Shown one piece after another: positions 19,801 through 24,106 of a stretch of DNA of 24,212 nucleotides. Within the stretch, counting starts at the first letter, position 1, and every line of letters starts with the position of its first letter. The translations under genes and the position numbers were made by a program. The stretch comes from Plakobranchus ocellatus. Its lineage: Eukaryota; Mollusca; Gastropoda; Plakobranchidae. The notes under the pieces are model-generated. The model was not told where the DNA came from, ran no database searches, and saw only the letters and a program-made list of their open reading frames with translations. The stretch covers positions 644,726 through 668,937 of the forward strand of contig BLXT01000008.1 in assembly GCA_019648995.1 (NCBI GenBank). Reading direction: 5' to 3'.

Positions 19801-22698
19801 TTTTGTATATGGCCAGTCAAAACAGTGTGATCTCAGGCTTCCAGACGCTCTGACAGGCCAGGAGCTCAAACCCGCCACAAATGCTCCTAGTTGTTTTGGC
19901 AGGGCTTTCACAGACATCACTGAGCATAGAGAATCTCTGATGTTTTCTACACACTCTGCTCTTCATTCTTACAGAATAAAAATAAACAATGAAAATATGC
20001 TTTGTTTGGGGAAAAAAAGAGATAAATAGGTTTTGATGTACTTTTTATTATCAGAAGTGAGTCATGGATGTGAGCAATTGCCAAAAGGTGGATCCCAAAA
20101 TTGTGTCATGTTTTTTACAGCATTTTGAAAAAAACAATCTCCATTTACAAAAGGGAAAAGCCCAATCGAGTATTAGTGAGGTAATATTCATGCAGGACTA
20201 GCAGGAATAGATCCATGTACCAAAAATTGGTCTGAGTCTTCAATTGGTAGTGAATGAACTTAATTTGTTGATGGGTGACCACTTTTTTGATGATTTTGTC
20301 ATCATAGTTATATTCGAAACTTATTTGGTTGATTTAGACAGCAAGGATGCATCCAAAACTGACTTTTTAAACATAAAGCAGTACTTTGTATGCCATTATA
20401 CTCACAAAATCAAAATTTATGTATTGATGAGTAAAATTTTTTCAAATAGGGCCTATAGAAAATCTTTCGCACATAATAATGATGACAGCCCACATTTTGG
20501 CAAACCCTCATATGTGACTTATAATTGTTTTAAGTATCAGACAAGTAGATCAGGATTAGCAGACTCTCCTGTTCATTTCCCATAACTGGCAGTTGGTCCC
20601 AAACTTCAACTGTTGATAGTGTGCCTTTCTCTTAAGTGATGATATGCAACAATTTTATGAATAATGTTAAATGGAATCAAAATTATTACAAACCTTTGCA
20701 TCCTACAAAACTGATTTTAGACTTGAGACTGCCATTGGCATATGACATTGTTGACATGTGAGTACTCAAAGCTCAGCTTAAGGCATTGAGGATTTCCCAT
20801 TCTGATTGGTTTTCAGAGGTCTGGCTCATGTTGGCATGATTAAGGCTATGACAGAAGAGGGAATTCCCATAGACATGGTAGGCGGGACCAGCATGGGTGC
20901 ATTCATTGGTGCGTTGTGGGCAGAGGAGCGCCAGTATGTTCCCTTCACACGGAGGGCTAGAGAATGGGCCATGGTGAGCTTTCTCTGCATCACTCGGAAG
21001 AAAAAGAAAAGCATTCCAGGCAAACTTTATGGCATTGCATTAATTTATAAGAAATAATTTCAAAGAGGGAAGTGATAAACATTTGTTGCAAGCCTAATTC
21101 AATCAAAATTACAAAATGTCCTATTACAATTTTATATAGAAAGAAGCAGTTGAATTTAAAATTTCAGTTTTGATTTAATCAGATGAGCCTCATAACTAGA
21201 GCGGCTTTTTGAAACTTCATCTCTCAAATTTTTAAAAAAGAAAATCATTGAGTGCTTGGCACAAAAGAGAAGAATTAATATCGAGATAAATAATTGCAGA
21301 GTTCAGAGACAATTTAATTTTTATATTCAGATTTATAAGTCTGCCTTGAAAACATCAATTTCCCTGCAAAATTCGTTGTGTATTTTGGAATAAGCAAACC
21401 ACACTTTAAAATAGAACTGTACATATTCAATTTTTGCGTACATTTTGTTTTTTTAGGGCATGACATCACTTTGGAAGAAAATATGGGATTTGACGTACCC
21501 TATGACTTCCATGTTTACTGGTGAGGTTTCTCTGTGCTTGTTTTCGTTAAATTAGTTTAGCGTAGTGGTTAAGCTTGCTTCAACAACGTAAGTATTTTTT
21601 GGTCTTTTTTCAGACTAAGAATTTAAAACTGTGGAATATATTTGTTATTGATGTGACAAATCATTAGATCTGCATTGTAATATATTTTCTGCCATCTCCC
21701 TGTAAACCTCACAGTATTATCTATTAGAAGTCATGCTGGGAAATGTAAGAATGACCAGCCTCAAGTTAAACTGAAAACATCGAAACCCCAATGATAACCA
21801 GACACAGAATTGTGGCTGCAGATTTTGAGCATTGAATGGAATGTTAAGCAATGGAATTTTTAAAAAAAACTTGATATTGTAAGATAAGCAGTAGATTAGA
21901 GTGTTGTGTCACATACTTTATCTGCTGTGTTGGATCCTTTCCCAAAATTGTTTTCCTTTGCGCTACCTCAAGTATGTGTTGGCATGTTCATATCTGCCAT
22001 ATATGGAAACATTTGTAGTCATGACCAAAAAATGCATGAGATTACAAAATGTTCAAAAATGTCTGCTTCAATATGAAATATGCCCTGGCTCAAACACGGA
22101 AAACCTGTGCATGCTTAAGTGAAGGAGCCAGAGTTGCTGGAACACTTGAAAAAGGCTCATACTCCTGGCATTGCACAGGGCAGTGATCCCTCAACTGAGC
22201 TAAAACACTGTGCTCCATGTAGTATTATAGCTATACTTTTATAGCCTCTCTATCTGTAGGGAAGATAGAGTAAATGCAAACATAACATGCTCGTGGAAAA
22301 AAATAATTCCCCCAGTAAGTCGGTGTTTTTGCTATTAACAATTTTCAGCCTAAATATTTTTTTTATTCTTGGATTACTGAATAGGATGATCCCAACCAGG
22401 CTGGTGTATTTGATGTATTGTATTTGATCTGTAACTAACACTGTCTCACTGACATTGTTTTACATGTTGTATTGTATCCTATCTGTTACCAGCACTGTCT
22501 CACTGACATTGTTTTATATGTTGTATTGTATCCTATCTGTTACCAGCATTGTCTCACTATTTTTTGATACCTCAGGTTGGGCTTTCAATGAGTCGATTGA
22601 GACAGTGTTTCGTGACAGACAGATTGAGGATTTGTGGATCCCGTACTTCTGCATCACCACCAACATCTCAAACTCCAGCATGCGCGTCCATTCCTTAG
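1644..22698 (+). CDS. PNPLA6: Neuropathy target esterase / PNPLA6-PNPLA7-like lysophospholipase, 21 internal exons (partial gene)
   Basis: Joined exons: 1644-1803, 2128-2208, 3151-3279, 4044-4124, 4833-5112, 5830-5969, 7711-7812, 8522-8599, 9783-9857, 10588-10721, 11373-11504, 11682-11855, 13229-13404, 14810-14929, 15656-15719, 17600-17768, 19012-19194, 19655-19773, 20817-20973, 21457-21520, 22576-22698. All introns are GT-AG and the phases match, giving about 913 codons without a stop. Known for the family: an ER-anchored serine esterase that deacylates lysophosphatidylcholine and phosphatidylcholine, with three CNB-like domains before a patatin-like catalytic domain. Seen here: three CNB-like domains, then [15 protein letters not shown] and the nucleophile elbow GTSMG, whose serine codon is 20890-20892. 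The N-terminal membrane anchor, start codon, catalytic Asp and C-terminus lie outside the window. Most invertebrates have one such gene (sws in Drosophila), so PNPLA6 versus PNPLA7 cannot be decided here. Confidence 0.9.
1804..2127 (+). other. Intron 1
   Basis: GT-AG intron between CNB 1 exons. AT-rich, with no repeat, RNA gene or conserved ORF visible. Confidence 0.8.
2128..2208 (+). CDS. PNPLA6: Exon 2: CNB-like domain 1
   Basis: The 27 codons are phase 0 at both ends, with acceptor ctccag at 2122-2127 and donor gtaatc at 2209. The peptide starts [18 protein letters not shown] and ends LLSILDVLT, the family segment containing the SLLSILDV motif. This is where a true cAMP pocket would carry its Gly-Glu phosphate-binding cassette. 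That cassette is not conserved here, as in other NTE proteins. Confidence 0.88.
2209..3150 (+). other. Intron 2
   Basis: GT-AG intron of 942 bp. A purine-rich stretch (2340-2400) and the probable tRNA-SINE remnant at 2575-2700 are the only notable contents. Confidence 0.8.
2575..2700 (+). repeat. Probable tRNA-derived SINE remnant
   Basis: GTTCAGTCAGCAGAGCACTT resembles a tRNA D-arm / A box, and GGTTCAAACC about 45 bases downstream resembles a B box. The spacing fits a polymerase III internal promoter. No second copy with the same body was found in the window, so family membership is unproven. Confidence 0.4.
3151..3279 (+). CDS. PNPLA6: Exon 3: end of CNB-like domain 1
   Basis: The 43 codons are phase 0 at both ends, with acceptor tttgtgcag and donor gtacga. 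The peptide [20 protein letters not shown], then RLPAHAF and VKVVQ, corresponds to the final strands and C-helix of CNB 1. The family has a matching RTVSARA...VLRLP segment. Confidence 0.88.
3280..4043 (+). other. Intron 3
   Basis: GT-AG intron of 764 bp. Short open frames here have AT-rich, non-coding composition. I see nothing else in it. Confidence 0.8.
4044..4124 (+). CDS. PNPLA6: Exon 4: helix after CNB domain 1
   Basis: The 27 codons are phase 0 at both ends, with donor gtaagc at 4125. [20 protein letters not shown] is nearly identical to the corresponding vertebrate NTE helix, one of the best conserved N-terminal stretches of the family, so the assignment is secure. Confidence 0.92.
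4335..4811. repeat. About 84-bp tandem array ending just before the exon 5 acceptor
   Basis: About five full copies plus partial ends, starting near 4371, 4452, 4538, 4620, 4702 and 4786. The unit runs from CTTGTCTTATTGAAAAGCAT through GTTTAAA to TCTCACACTTCTACAGCC. Each full unit ends in a pyrimidine tract plus ACAG, a plausible 3' splice acceptor, with TTTAAAC upstream as a possible branch region. The last partial copy runs to within about 20 bases of the true acceptor at 4832. Confidence 0.9.
4833..5112 (+). CDS. PNPLA6: Exon 5: low-complexity inter-CNB linker
   Basis: The 93 codons plus one base follow acceptor tttttcttcag and precede donor gtcagt at 5113. The N-terminal part ([20 protein letters not shown]) is followed by a Ser/Pro/Gly-rich stretch, then an alternating Ala/Glu run (near [12 protein letters not shown]) and an acidic [12 protein letters not shown] segment. 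The family has a poorly conserved, phosphorylation-prone linker here, so identity rests on frame, phase and position rather than similarity. The last base combines with exon 6 to make GCC (Ala). Confidence 0.8.
5349..5608. repeat. Degenerate about 21-bp tandem array in intron 5
   Basis: Units of the type GAGATGTAGTGAATCTGTACT recur about twelve times with substitutions and small indels. A higher-order period of about 60 bp is suggested by alternating TGTACTCAAATGTAGAAATC units. It lies mid-intron, away from either splice site. Confidence 0.75.
5830..5969 (+). CDS. PNPLA6: Exon 6: inter-CNB linker with FD-x-A motif
   Basis: The exon completes the split codon from exon 5, then reads [20 protein letters not shown] and on to RARRWSTD, ending phase 0 at donor gtaggt (5970). 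[12 protein letters not shown] aligns with the FDMAYERGRISV block of vertebrate NTE. The 3' 19 bases and the donor are the first unit of an 82-bp tandem array. Read-through past the donor meets TGA at 6006-6008. Confidence 0.82.
5951..6600. repeat. 82-bp tandem array starting inside exon 6 and copying its splice donor
   Basis: Eight copies at an exact 82-bp step (the A of CCAGGCG at 5952, 6034, 6116, 6198, 6280, 6362, 6444 and 6526). The first unit contains the coding end GCGCTGGTCCACTGAT and its donor gtaggt. Copies 2-7 repeat gtaggt and copy 8 has the stronger-looking gtaaga (about 6543). The rest of each unit is intronic, containing AACAGTAACAGCTATATAGAG. Overlapping reverse-strand open frames of 72 residues are a by-product of the period. 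Confidence 0.95.
6601..7710 (+). other. Remainder of intron 6
   Basis: It holds a Ser-rich open stretch (6686-6785), a G12 run (7156-7167), an A-run near 7340 and a CT/CCCT microsatellite (7541-7580). The rest is AT-rich with no other recognisable feature. Confidence 0.75.
7541..7580. repeat. (TC)n then (CCCT)n microsatellite
   Basis: A run of TC dinucleotides changes into about five CCTC tetranucleotides, forming a 40-base pyrimidine tract 130 bases before the exon 7 acceptor. The strand asymmetry is the type that can form triplex DNA. Confidence 0.95.
7711..7812 (+). CDS. PNPLA6: Exon 7: lead-in to CNB-like domain 2
   Basis: The 34 codons are phase 0 at both ends, with acceptor tattcttcag and donor gtttgt. 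The peptide includes [18 protein letters not shown], equivalent to the family helix before the second CNB fold (vertebrate form EAAKQELAKLM). The frame is also open upstream to about 7615, but that stretch is AT-rich intron. Confidence 0.85.
8253..8405. mobile_element. Short MITE with CAGGG terminal inverted repeats (hAT-like)
   Basis: A perfect 13-bp inverted repeat, CAGGGATGCCAGT at 8253-8265 and ACTGGCATCCCTG at 8393-8405, bounds a 153-bp AT-rich body with no coding capacity. AGATTT lies directly outside both ends (8247-8252 and 8406-8411), the expected target-site duplication. CAGGG ends suggest hAT, but hAT usually gives 8-bp duplications and only 6 bp are clear. Confidence 0.78.
8522..8599 (+). 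CDS. PNPLA6: Exon 8: CNB-like domain 2, first strands
   Basis: The 26 codons are phase 0 at both ends. [20 protein letters not shown] followed by CKQGDQ matches the family pattern D-P-S-L-L ... G-T-I-I-x-x-Q-G-D-Q at the start of CNB 2. The acceptor is cttgtgtgcag and the donor gtgatt. Confidence 0.9.
8600..9782 (+). other. Intron 8
   Basis: GT-AG intron of 1183 bp, AT-rich, with several A or T runs. No repeat family, RNA gene or conserved ORF is visible. Confidence 0.8.
9783..9857 (+). CDS. PNPLA6: Exon 9: CNB-like domain 2
   Basis: The 25 codons are phase 0 at both ends, with acceptor ctcctttcag and donor gtaatg. [16 protein letters not shown] gives the strand-turn-strand of the CNB roll (family form D-V-S-L-x-F-V-L-x-G-x-L). 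Confidence 0.88.
10140..10335. repeat. Degenerate tandem repeat around a TGTAAAGAGCTGTA motif
   Basis: CCTTGTAAAGAGCTGTAA, CCTGTAAAGAGCTGTAAG and CCTGTGAAGAGCTGTATG recur at about 60-bp spacing in intron 9, followed by a shorter CTTGTGAGGAGCT copy. Copies are diverged and the unit boundaries are uncertain. Confidence 0.6.
10400..10535 (+). mobile_element. tRNA-derived SINE family 1, copy a
   Basis: The tRNA-like head GGCACACTGGTTGGCGAG (A-box region) and GGTTTGAGCCC (B box) are followed by GGCGCCCTGGCCTGATG, AGGGCCTAAAGCCTGA and the tail ACCTTGTTGTGGACTGACTA, then TATACAAAA. The same body and tail occur at 17068-17228 and 18709-18862, and inverted at 19801-19895. It is preceded by a C13 run. 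Confidence 0.85.
10588..10721 (+). CDS. PNPLA6: Exon 10: core of CNB-like domain 2
   Basis: The 44 codons plus two bases include [20 protein letters not shown] and ISKLDFY. This is the phosphate-binding-cassette region: PGE is kept, but the Arg of a true cAMP site is missing (EPSFFTL in its place). The split codon CA|G makes Gln with exon 11. The donor is gtgagc at 10722. Confidence 0.9.
10980..11135. repeat. 28-bp tandem array in intron 10
   Basis: About five copies with starts near 10980, 11008, 11036, 11064 and 11089. The unit is of the type ATTAGATTCCCTTGTCAGCT followed by GTAAGTCC or GTTAGCTC. It begins about 260 bases after the exon 10 donor. One unit contains a GTAAGT that could act as a cryptic donor. 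Confidence 0.8.
11373..11504 (+). CDS. PNPLA6: Exon 11: end of CNB domain 2 and start of CNB domain 3
   Basis: One base, 43 codons and two bases. [20 protein letters not shown] closes CNB 2, and [20 protein letters not shown] begins CNB 3, matching the strongly conserved family block FVRQMDFAIDW. The donor is gtgagc at 11505. Confidence 0.93.
11682..11855 (+). CDS. PNPLA6: Exon 12: core of CNB-like domain 3
   Basis: The peptide [20 protein letters not shown] (first Arg from a split codon), then [20 protein letters not shown] and RATTVLAIR, closely matches the family block ([37 protein letters not shown]). Of the three CNB-like domains this is the only one that keeps both Gly-Glu and an Arg-Ala pair in the cassette region. 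The preceding intron is only 177 bp. Confidence 0.94.
11937..12158 (-). mobile_element. tRNA-derived SINE family 2, inverted copy
   Basis: Read on the - strand it has the B box GGTTCGAATCCC, then TTGCTCCTCTCTGTCCACCC, AGCACTAAATGAG, AAAGCAGCGAGGAAATCAAT and CAATCAGAACCTACTCCTG. These blocks occur in the same order in the + copy at 12593-12855. The 5' tRNA part containing the A box is missing. The opposite orientation in the same intron allows the two transcripts to pair. Confidence 0.85.
12593..12855 (+). mobile_element. tRNA-derived SINE family 2, + copy
   Basis: It begins with the tRNA-like head GGAGCGGTGGCTCATCTGGT, with A box TGGCTCATCTGG. The perfect B box GGTTCGAATCC is 35-40 bases later. 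The body has TTGCTCCTCTGTGTCCACCC, AGCACTAAATGGGTAGC, GGCAGCGAGGAAATCAATGG and CCTACTCCTGGTTCC. It is the longer of two copies in intron 12. Confidence 0.9.
13229..13404 (+). CDS. PNPLA6: Exon 13: end of CNB domain 3 and following helices
   Basis: 58 codons with split codons at both ends. [20 protein letters not shown], then [20 protein letters not shown], corresponds to the family block [24 protein letters not shown]. It ends [12 protein letters not shown] at donor gtgtgt (13405). The last 22 bases and the donor are the first unit of a 73-bp tandem array. Confidence 0.92.
13383..13635. repeat. 73-bp tandem array starting inside exon 13 and copying its splice donor
   Basis: Copies begin at 13383 (coding), 13456, 13529 and 13602 (partial), an exact 73-bp step. 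The unit is CTTGACAGTGGAGTCTATTA, then TG, the donor gtgtgt, TATTTGTGTTTCTGTAGGCAG and a G-rich block. Each unit therefore carries a donor copy and an acceptor-like tract ending in TAG or CAG. The first, coding unit reads LDNGVYN. Confidence 0.93.
13636..14809 (+). other. Remainder of intron 13
   Basis: AT-rich, with many A and T homopolymers (near 13740, 13918, 13974, 14048 and 14186). No recognisable gene, repeat family or RNA. Confidence 0.75.
14810..14929 (+). CDS. PNPLA6: Exon 14: conserved NTE linker
   Basis: The reading frame is AT ATG AAG ATG GAG, set by the single G carried over from exon 13. The peptide includes [20 protein letters not shown] and [11 protein letters not shown], equivalent to the family SNLATVAILPV and FTLELQHAL motifs. 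The donor gtctgg at 14930 is weak, but it is the only one that joins in frame to give [12 protein letters not shown] longer open frame here (GALDSGKL) is the wrong phase. Confidence 0.9.
14930..15655 (+). other. Intron 14
   Basis: GT-AG intron of 726 bp with a weak donor (gtctgg) and a good acceptor (tttcctcag). I see nothing else in it; open frames here have intron-like composition. Confidence 0.75.
15656..15719 (+). CDS. PNPLA6: Exon 15: short conserved linker exon
   Basis: A 64-base exon encoding [20 protein letters not shown] with split glycine codons at both ends. It matches the family segment [20 protein letters not shown]. The donor gtaagt at 15720 is a perfect U1 match and is the first of a long row of near-copies in a 42-bp tandem array. 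Confidence 0.92.
15709..16413. repeat. 42-bp tandem array starting at the exon 15 donor
   Basis: About 16 copies of a unit of the type GAGTTAGACGGGTAAGTGGA, then GAAATCGGGTCTTCTC and a 6-7 base link. The first copy is the coding end TTTAGACGG plus the true donor gtaagt (15720). Exact GTAAGT recurs at 15759, 15801, 15843, 16010, 16136, 16344 and 16386. Other units have GTGAGT, GTAGGT or decayed forms. Because 42 is a multiple of three, the - strand keeps an open frame (15665-16120) with a 14-residue repeat of the [12 protein letters not shown] type; this is not taken as a gene. Confidence 0.95.
16614..16985 (+). mobile_element. 3' fragment of a non-LTR retrotransposon (LINE) ORF2
   Basis: An open frame to the stop at 16965-16967 reads [12 protein letters not shown], then [37 protein letters not shown] and [17 protein letters not shown]. 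This W-F-x-R-R-M-L-R-x-x-W ... RQ-x-x-F-F-GHVMR ... GRGRQR ... A-x-DRD-x-W pattern is the post-reverse-transcriptase C-terminus of many animal LINE ORF2 proteins. The polymerase is absent, as in 5' truncation. A short TGATGATGATGATC 3' repeat follows the stop. Confidence 0.85.
17068..17228 (+). mobile_element. tRNA-derived SINE family 1, copy b
   Basis: The head GGCGTCAATGGCACAGTGGC, then TAGCGAGTCC, is a clear tRNA 5' half. The B-box position reads GGTTCTAGTC, slightly decayed. The body GGCGCCCTGGCCTGGTGGAG and tail ACCTTGTTGTGGACTGGCTA, then TATACAAAAACC, match the other copies. It lies about 80 bases after the LINE fragment in intron 15. Confidence 0.9.
17600..17768 (+). CDS. PNPLA6: Exon 16: conserved NTE linker
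   Basis: One base plus 56 codons, including [40 protein letters not shown] and DKEPTIGP. It is almost collinear with the vertebrate block [20 protein letters not shown] ... [19 protein letters not shown]. The donor gtgagt (17769) is strong. The frame stays open beyond it into a 56-bp tandem array up to 18116. Confidence 0.95.
17791..18128. repeat. 56-bp tandem array 22 bp after the exon 16 donor
   Basis: Six copies start at 17791, 17847, 17903, 17957, 18012 and 18068 (54-56 bp steps). The unit is of the type GCTGTTCTTTACCTGGGAAA, then CCTGGAGAATCTGTTGTTCT and TTCAGATAGTAGAGAT. Most units contain TTTCAG after a T-rich tract, an acceptor-like sequence. The exon 16 reading frame continues through the whole array to a stop at 18114-18116. 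Confidence 0.92.
18129..18708 (+). other. Intron 16, middle part
   Basis: Unique AT-rich sequence between the 56-bp array and SINE copy c. No gene, RNA or repeat was recognised. Confidence 0.7.
18709..18862 (+). mobile_element. tRNA-derived SINE family 1, copy c
   Basis: Head GGGGCGTTGGTGGCACAGCA, then GCTAGCGAGTC; B box GGTTTGAGTCCC; body GCGGCCTGACAGAGGGCC; tail ACCTTGTTGTGGACTGGCTA and TATACAAAACC. It shares GAGATCTGCAGGGACCCCT with copy b. It is the best-preserved full copy, with both polymerase III boxes intact. Confidence 0.92.
19012..19194 (+). CDS. PNPLA6: Exon 17: linker before the patatin domain
   Basis: The 61 codons are phase 0 at both ends. [20 protein letters not shown], then [20 protein letters not shown], matches the family block [20 protein letters not shown] ... 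VEWLNMRSWCSGHLHLRCP. The acceptor follows a long T-rich tract at 18974-19010. The donor is gtgagt. Confidence 0.95.
19195..19654 (+). other. Intron 17
   Basis: GT-AG intron of 460 bp with an A-run near 19394. I see nothing else in it. Confidence 0.75.
19655..19773 (+). CDS. PNPLA6: Exon 18: start of the patatin-like esterase domain
   Basis: 39 codons plus two bases. [11 protein letters not shown] and [20 protein letters not shown] lead into the glycine-rich oxyanion loop GGGGAR. The Arg codon of that loop is split AG|A by the 1.04-kb intron to exon 19. The donor is gtaggt. Confidence 0.96.
19801..19895 (-). mobile_element. tRNA-derived SINE family 1, copy d (truncated, inverted)
   Basis: On the - strand it reads a B box (GGTTTGAGCTCC), TGGCCTGTCAGAG, AAGCCTGAGATCAC, then CTGTTTTGACTGGCCATATA and CAAAAG. 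This is a diverged 3' half of SINE family 1 with the A-box half missing. It starts 28 bases after the exon 18 donor. Confidence 0.75.
19896..20816 (+). other. Remainder of intron 18
   Basis: AT-rich unique sequence. A 113-codon open frame at 20244-20585 has intron-like composition and no recognisable domain. The acceptor is gattggttttcag. Confidence 0.7.
20817..20973 (+). CDS. PNPLA6: Exon 19: patatin domain, nucleophile elbow
   Basis: It completes the oxyanion loop as [12 protein letters not shown], followed by [25 protein letters not shown] is the G-x-S-x-G lipase motif and its serine codon AGC is 20890-20892. [18 protein letters not shown] continues the conserved domain. Vertebrate NTE has GTSIG, so Met for Ile is a conservative change. 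Nothing in the catalytic motif looks broken. Confidence 0.97.
20974..21456 (+). other. Intron 19
   Basis: GT-AG intron of 483 bp, AT-rich, with nothing else recognised. Confidence 0.75.
21457..21520 (+). CDS. PNPLA6: Exon 20: patatin domain
   Basis: 21 codons plus one base encoding [21 protein letters not shown], matching the family [21 protein letters not shown] block. The acceptor is ttttttag and the donor gtgagg at 21521. The final G joins exon 21 to make Gly. Confidence 0.93.
22120..22218 (-). repeat. Probable tRNA-like SINE remnant, inverted
   Basis: On the - strand GTTTTAGCTCAGTTGAGGGA, then TCACTGCCC, resembles a tRNA D-arm / A box. CAGGAGTATGAGCC follows at roughly B-box distance and is decayed. 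No second copy is in the window, so this is tentative. Confidence 0.35.
22412..22560. repeat. 54-bp tandem array ending just before the exon 21 acceptor
   Basis: Copies start at 22412, 22466 and 22520. The unit is of the type GTTGTATTGTATCCTATCTG, then TTACCAGCACTGTCTCACTG and ACATTGTTTTATAT. The third copy changes at its end into the true acceptor tract (tttttgatacctcag, ending 22575). TTACCAG in each unit is an acceptor-like site. Confidence 0.9.
22576..22698 (+). CDS. PNPLA6: Exon 21: patatin domain, last exon in window
   Basis: It encodes [20 protein letters not shown] and [21 protein letters not shown] and ends with one base at donor gtaaga (22699). The family continues with a G-x-x-W-R-Y-V-R-A-S-M block and then the D-G-G catalytic aspartate. 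Neither was found in the remaining 1.5 kb, so the gene runs off the + end. Confidence 0.95.
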   Translation, partial: VGLSMSRLRQCFVTDRLRICGSRTSASPPTSQTPACASIP

Positions 22699-22699
22699 G

Positions 22700-23162
22700 T
22701 AAGATCTTAGTCACTCCCTCACTATGCTGCATTATTTATTTCTCTTTGGTATTTGAGAAACCTTTGTGTTACAGTTGGATTATATATCTGGTTTATGACA
22801 CTGAAAGAATTTATCAGATTGATTGTCAGTCCTCGTTGCTCGTGAGAAAGTAGGCTTATCTCTGCTATGGGAATCTTGGACAGATTAATGTTCATATTAA
22901 ATCCTTTCTTTGAATGGATGAGCTGTGTGTGAGATGAGCTGTTCCGTGTGAAATGATATGGCAGCTTTGTTAATTGTTTCTGCTTTAGTAGTCAGTTTTG
23001 TTGGTTGGTTTTGCCAGATCTTGTAGTGTTTGACTGATAGGCCAAAGATGTAAATTATTCCTCAGTCTGGTGTTACAAAAATCTACATGATTTTTTAATG
23101 TAAATATTTATGAACTTAAATGTTTCACATTTTTACGCAATTGAAATCACAGTAGATCTACC
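22700..23162 (+). other. Start of intron 21 (runs off the window)
   Basis: After donor gtaaga at 22699 the sequence is AT-rich and unique up to the TTAA element. No further exon of the esterase domain is seen. Confidence 0.7.
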
Positions 23163-23841
23163 TTAACTGATTCACTACCCACACATATTTTACGACTGGA
23201 CACAGGGGTAGAATGGGATTTTTCTAAAATTGGCTATCATTTTGTAAAAAGCTAATATAGGAATTTTCTCAGGATAAAACCCTACAAATTATATATCAAA
23301 TTGAAGGGAATTGGATCTAGTTTCTATAAATAAGCACCAAAAAAGAAAATTTGTTCATTATTACATTTTGAAAAAGCGGCAAACTGGATTAAAAAAATTT
23401 GTAAAAAAATTTCAACAAAATATGACGATGTATAACACAGTAGTAAATCTATTGATAATCTATTGGCCTTGAAAGGTAGATTTTTATAAATTGTGATTAC
23501 ATAGGTATTTAAATACCAAAAATTGTGAAAAAATATTCAATACTTTTTGATTTATAGCAAAAAAAAGAAATTGCTATCAATTTGATAAATTACGGCCCCT
23601 GATGCATATATAGATTGAAAATTTAACAAAATATGGATGTAAACAGCTATTTCTACATTCAAACTATGTGAAAAAGGAAGAAAAGTGTAAATCTCGCGCA
23701 TGCGCAAAAGTAAGTTAACGTACATTTAGTACTTCATTCAAATACTAACCCATTTTTACTGAGCTGGTTTTACCGGCTTTGGGTCCAAATGTAGTGATAT
23801 TTTGAGCCGGAAAAACCGGCTTAGGGTAGTGAAACAGTTAA
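23163..23841. mobile_element. TTAA-flanked MITE (piggyBac-like)
   Basis: The left end TTAACTGATTCACTACCC (23163-23180) and right end GGGTAGTGAAACAGTTAA (23824-23841) are inverted repeats with one mismatch in 18 bases, TTAA included. TTAA is the piggyBac target. The 679-bp interior is AT-rich and non-coding. Near the right end are two direct copies of a small hairpin: GAGCTGGTTTTACCGGCTTT (about 23761) and GAGCCGGAAAAACCGGCTT (about 23804). A GCGCATGCGC palindrome lies at 23696-23705. Confidence 0.75.
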
Positions 23842-24106
23842 GGGTTTGTGTACATTTTTTTTTTATTTGGAGCATATAACGATGACCTTGATCTTTAATT
23901 ATCTTCAAAAGTCTGTTTCTAGCATTTATACATCAAAACGGTTTGCCTTTGTATATTTTTAAAATTATTTTTTTCCAGCAATATTTGTATATTTGTATGT
24001 TTTTCTCACTTCAAGTAATTGTTGCTAACAGTTTGGCCTTCTGGGCATGTTCAGGGCCTGATGGTCTGTGTGAGATGGTAGAACACACAGTGTAGTTACT
24101 GAGGGT

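Noticed and set aside
19651-19920. 89-codon reverse frame opposite exon 18
   Set aside because: Antisense shadow of the GC-rich exon plus a SINE fragment.
20244-20585. 113-codon open frame in intron 18
   Set aside because: AT-rich codon use, no domain, and it would interrupt the perfectly joined exons 18 and 19.
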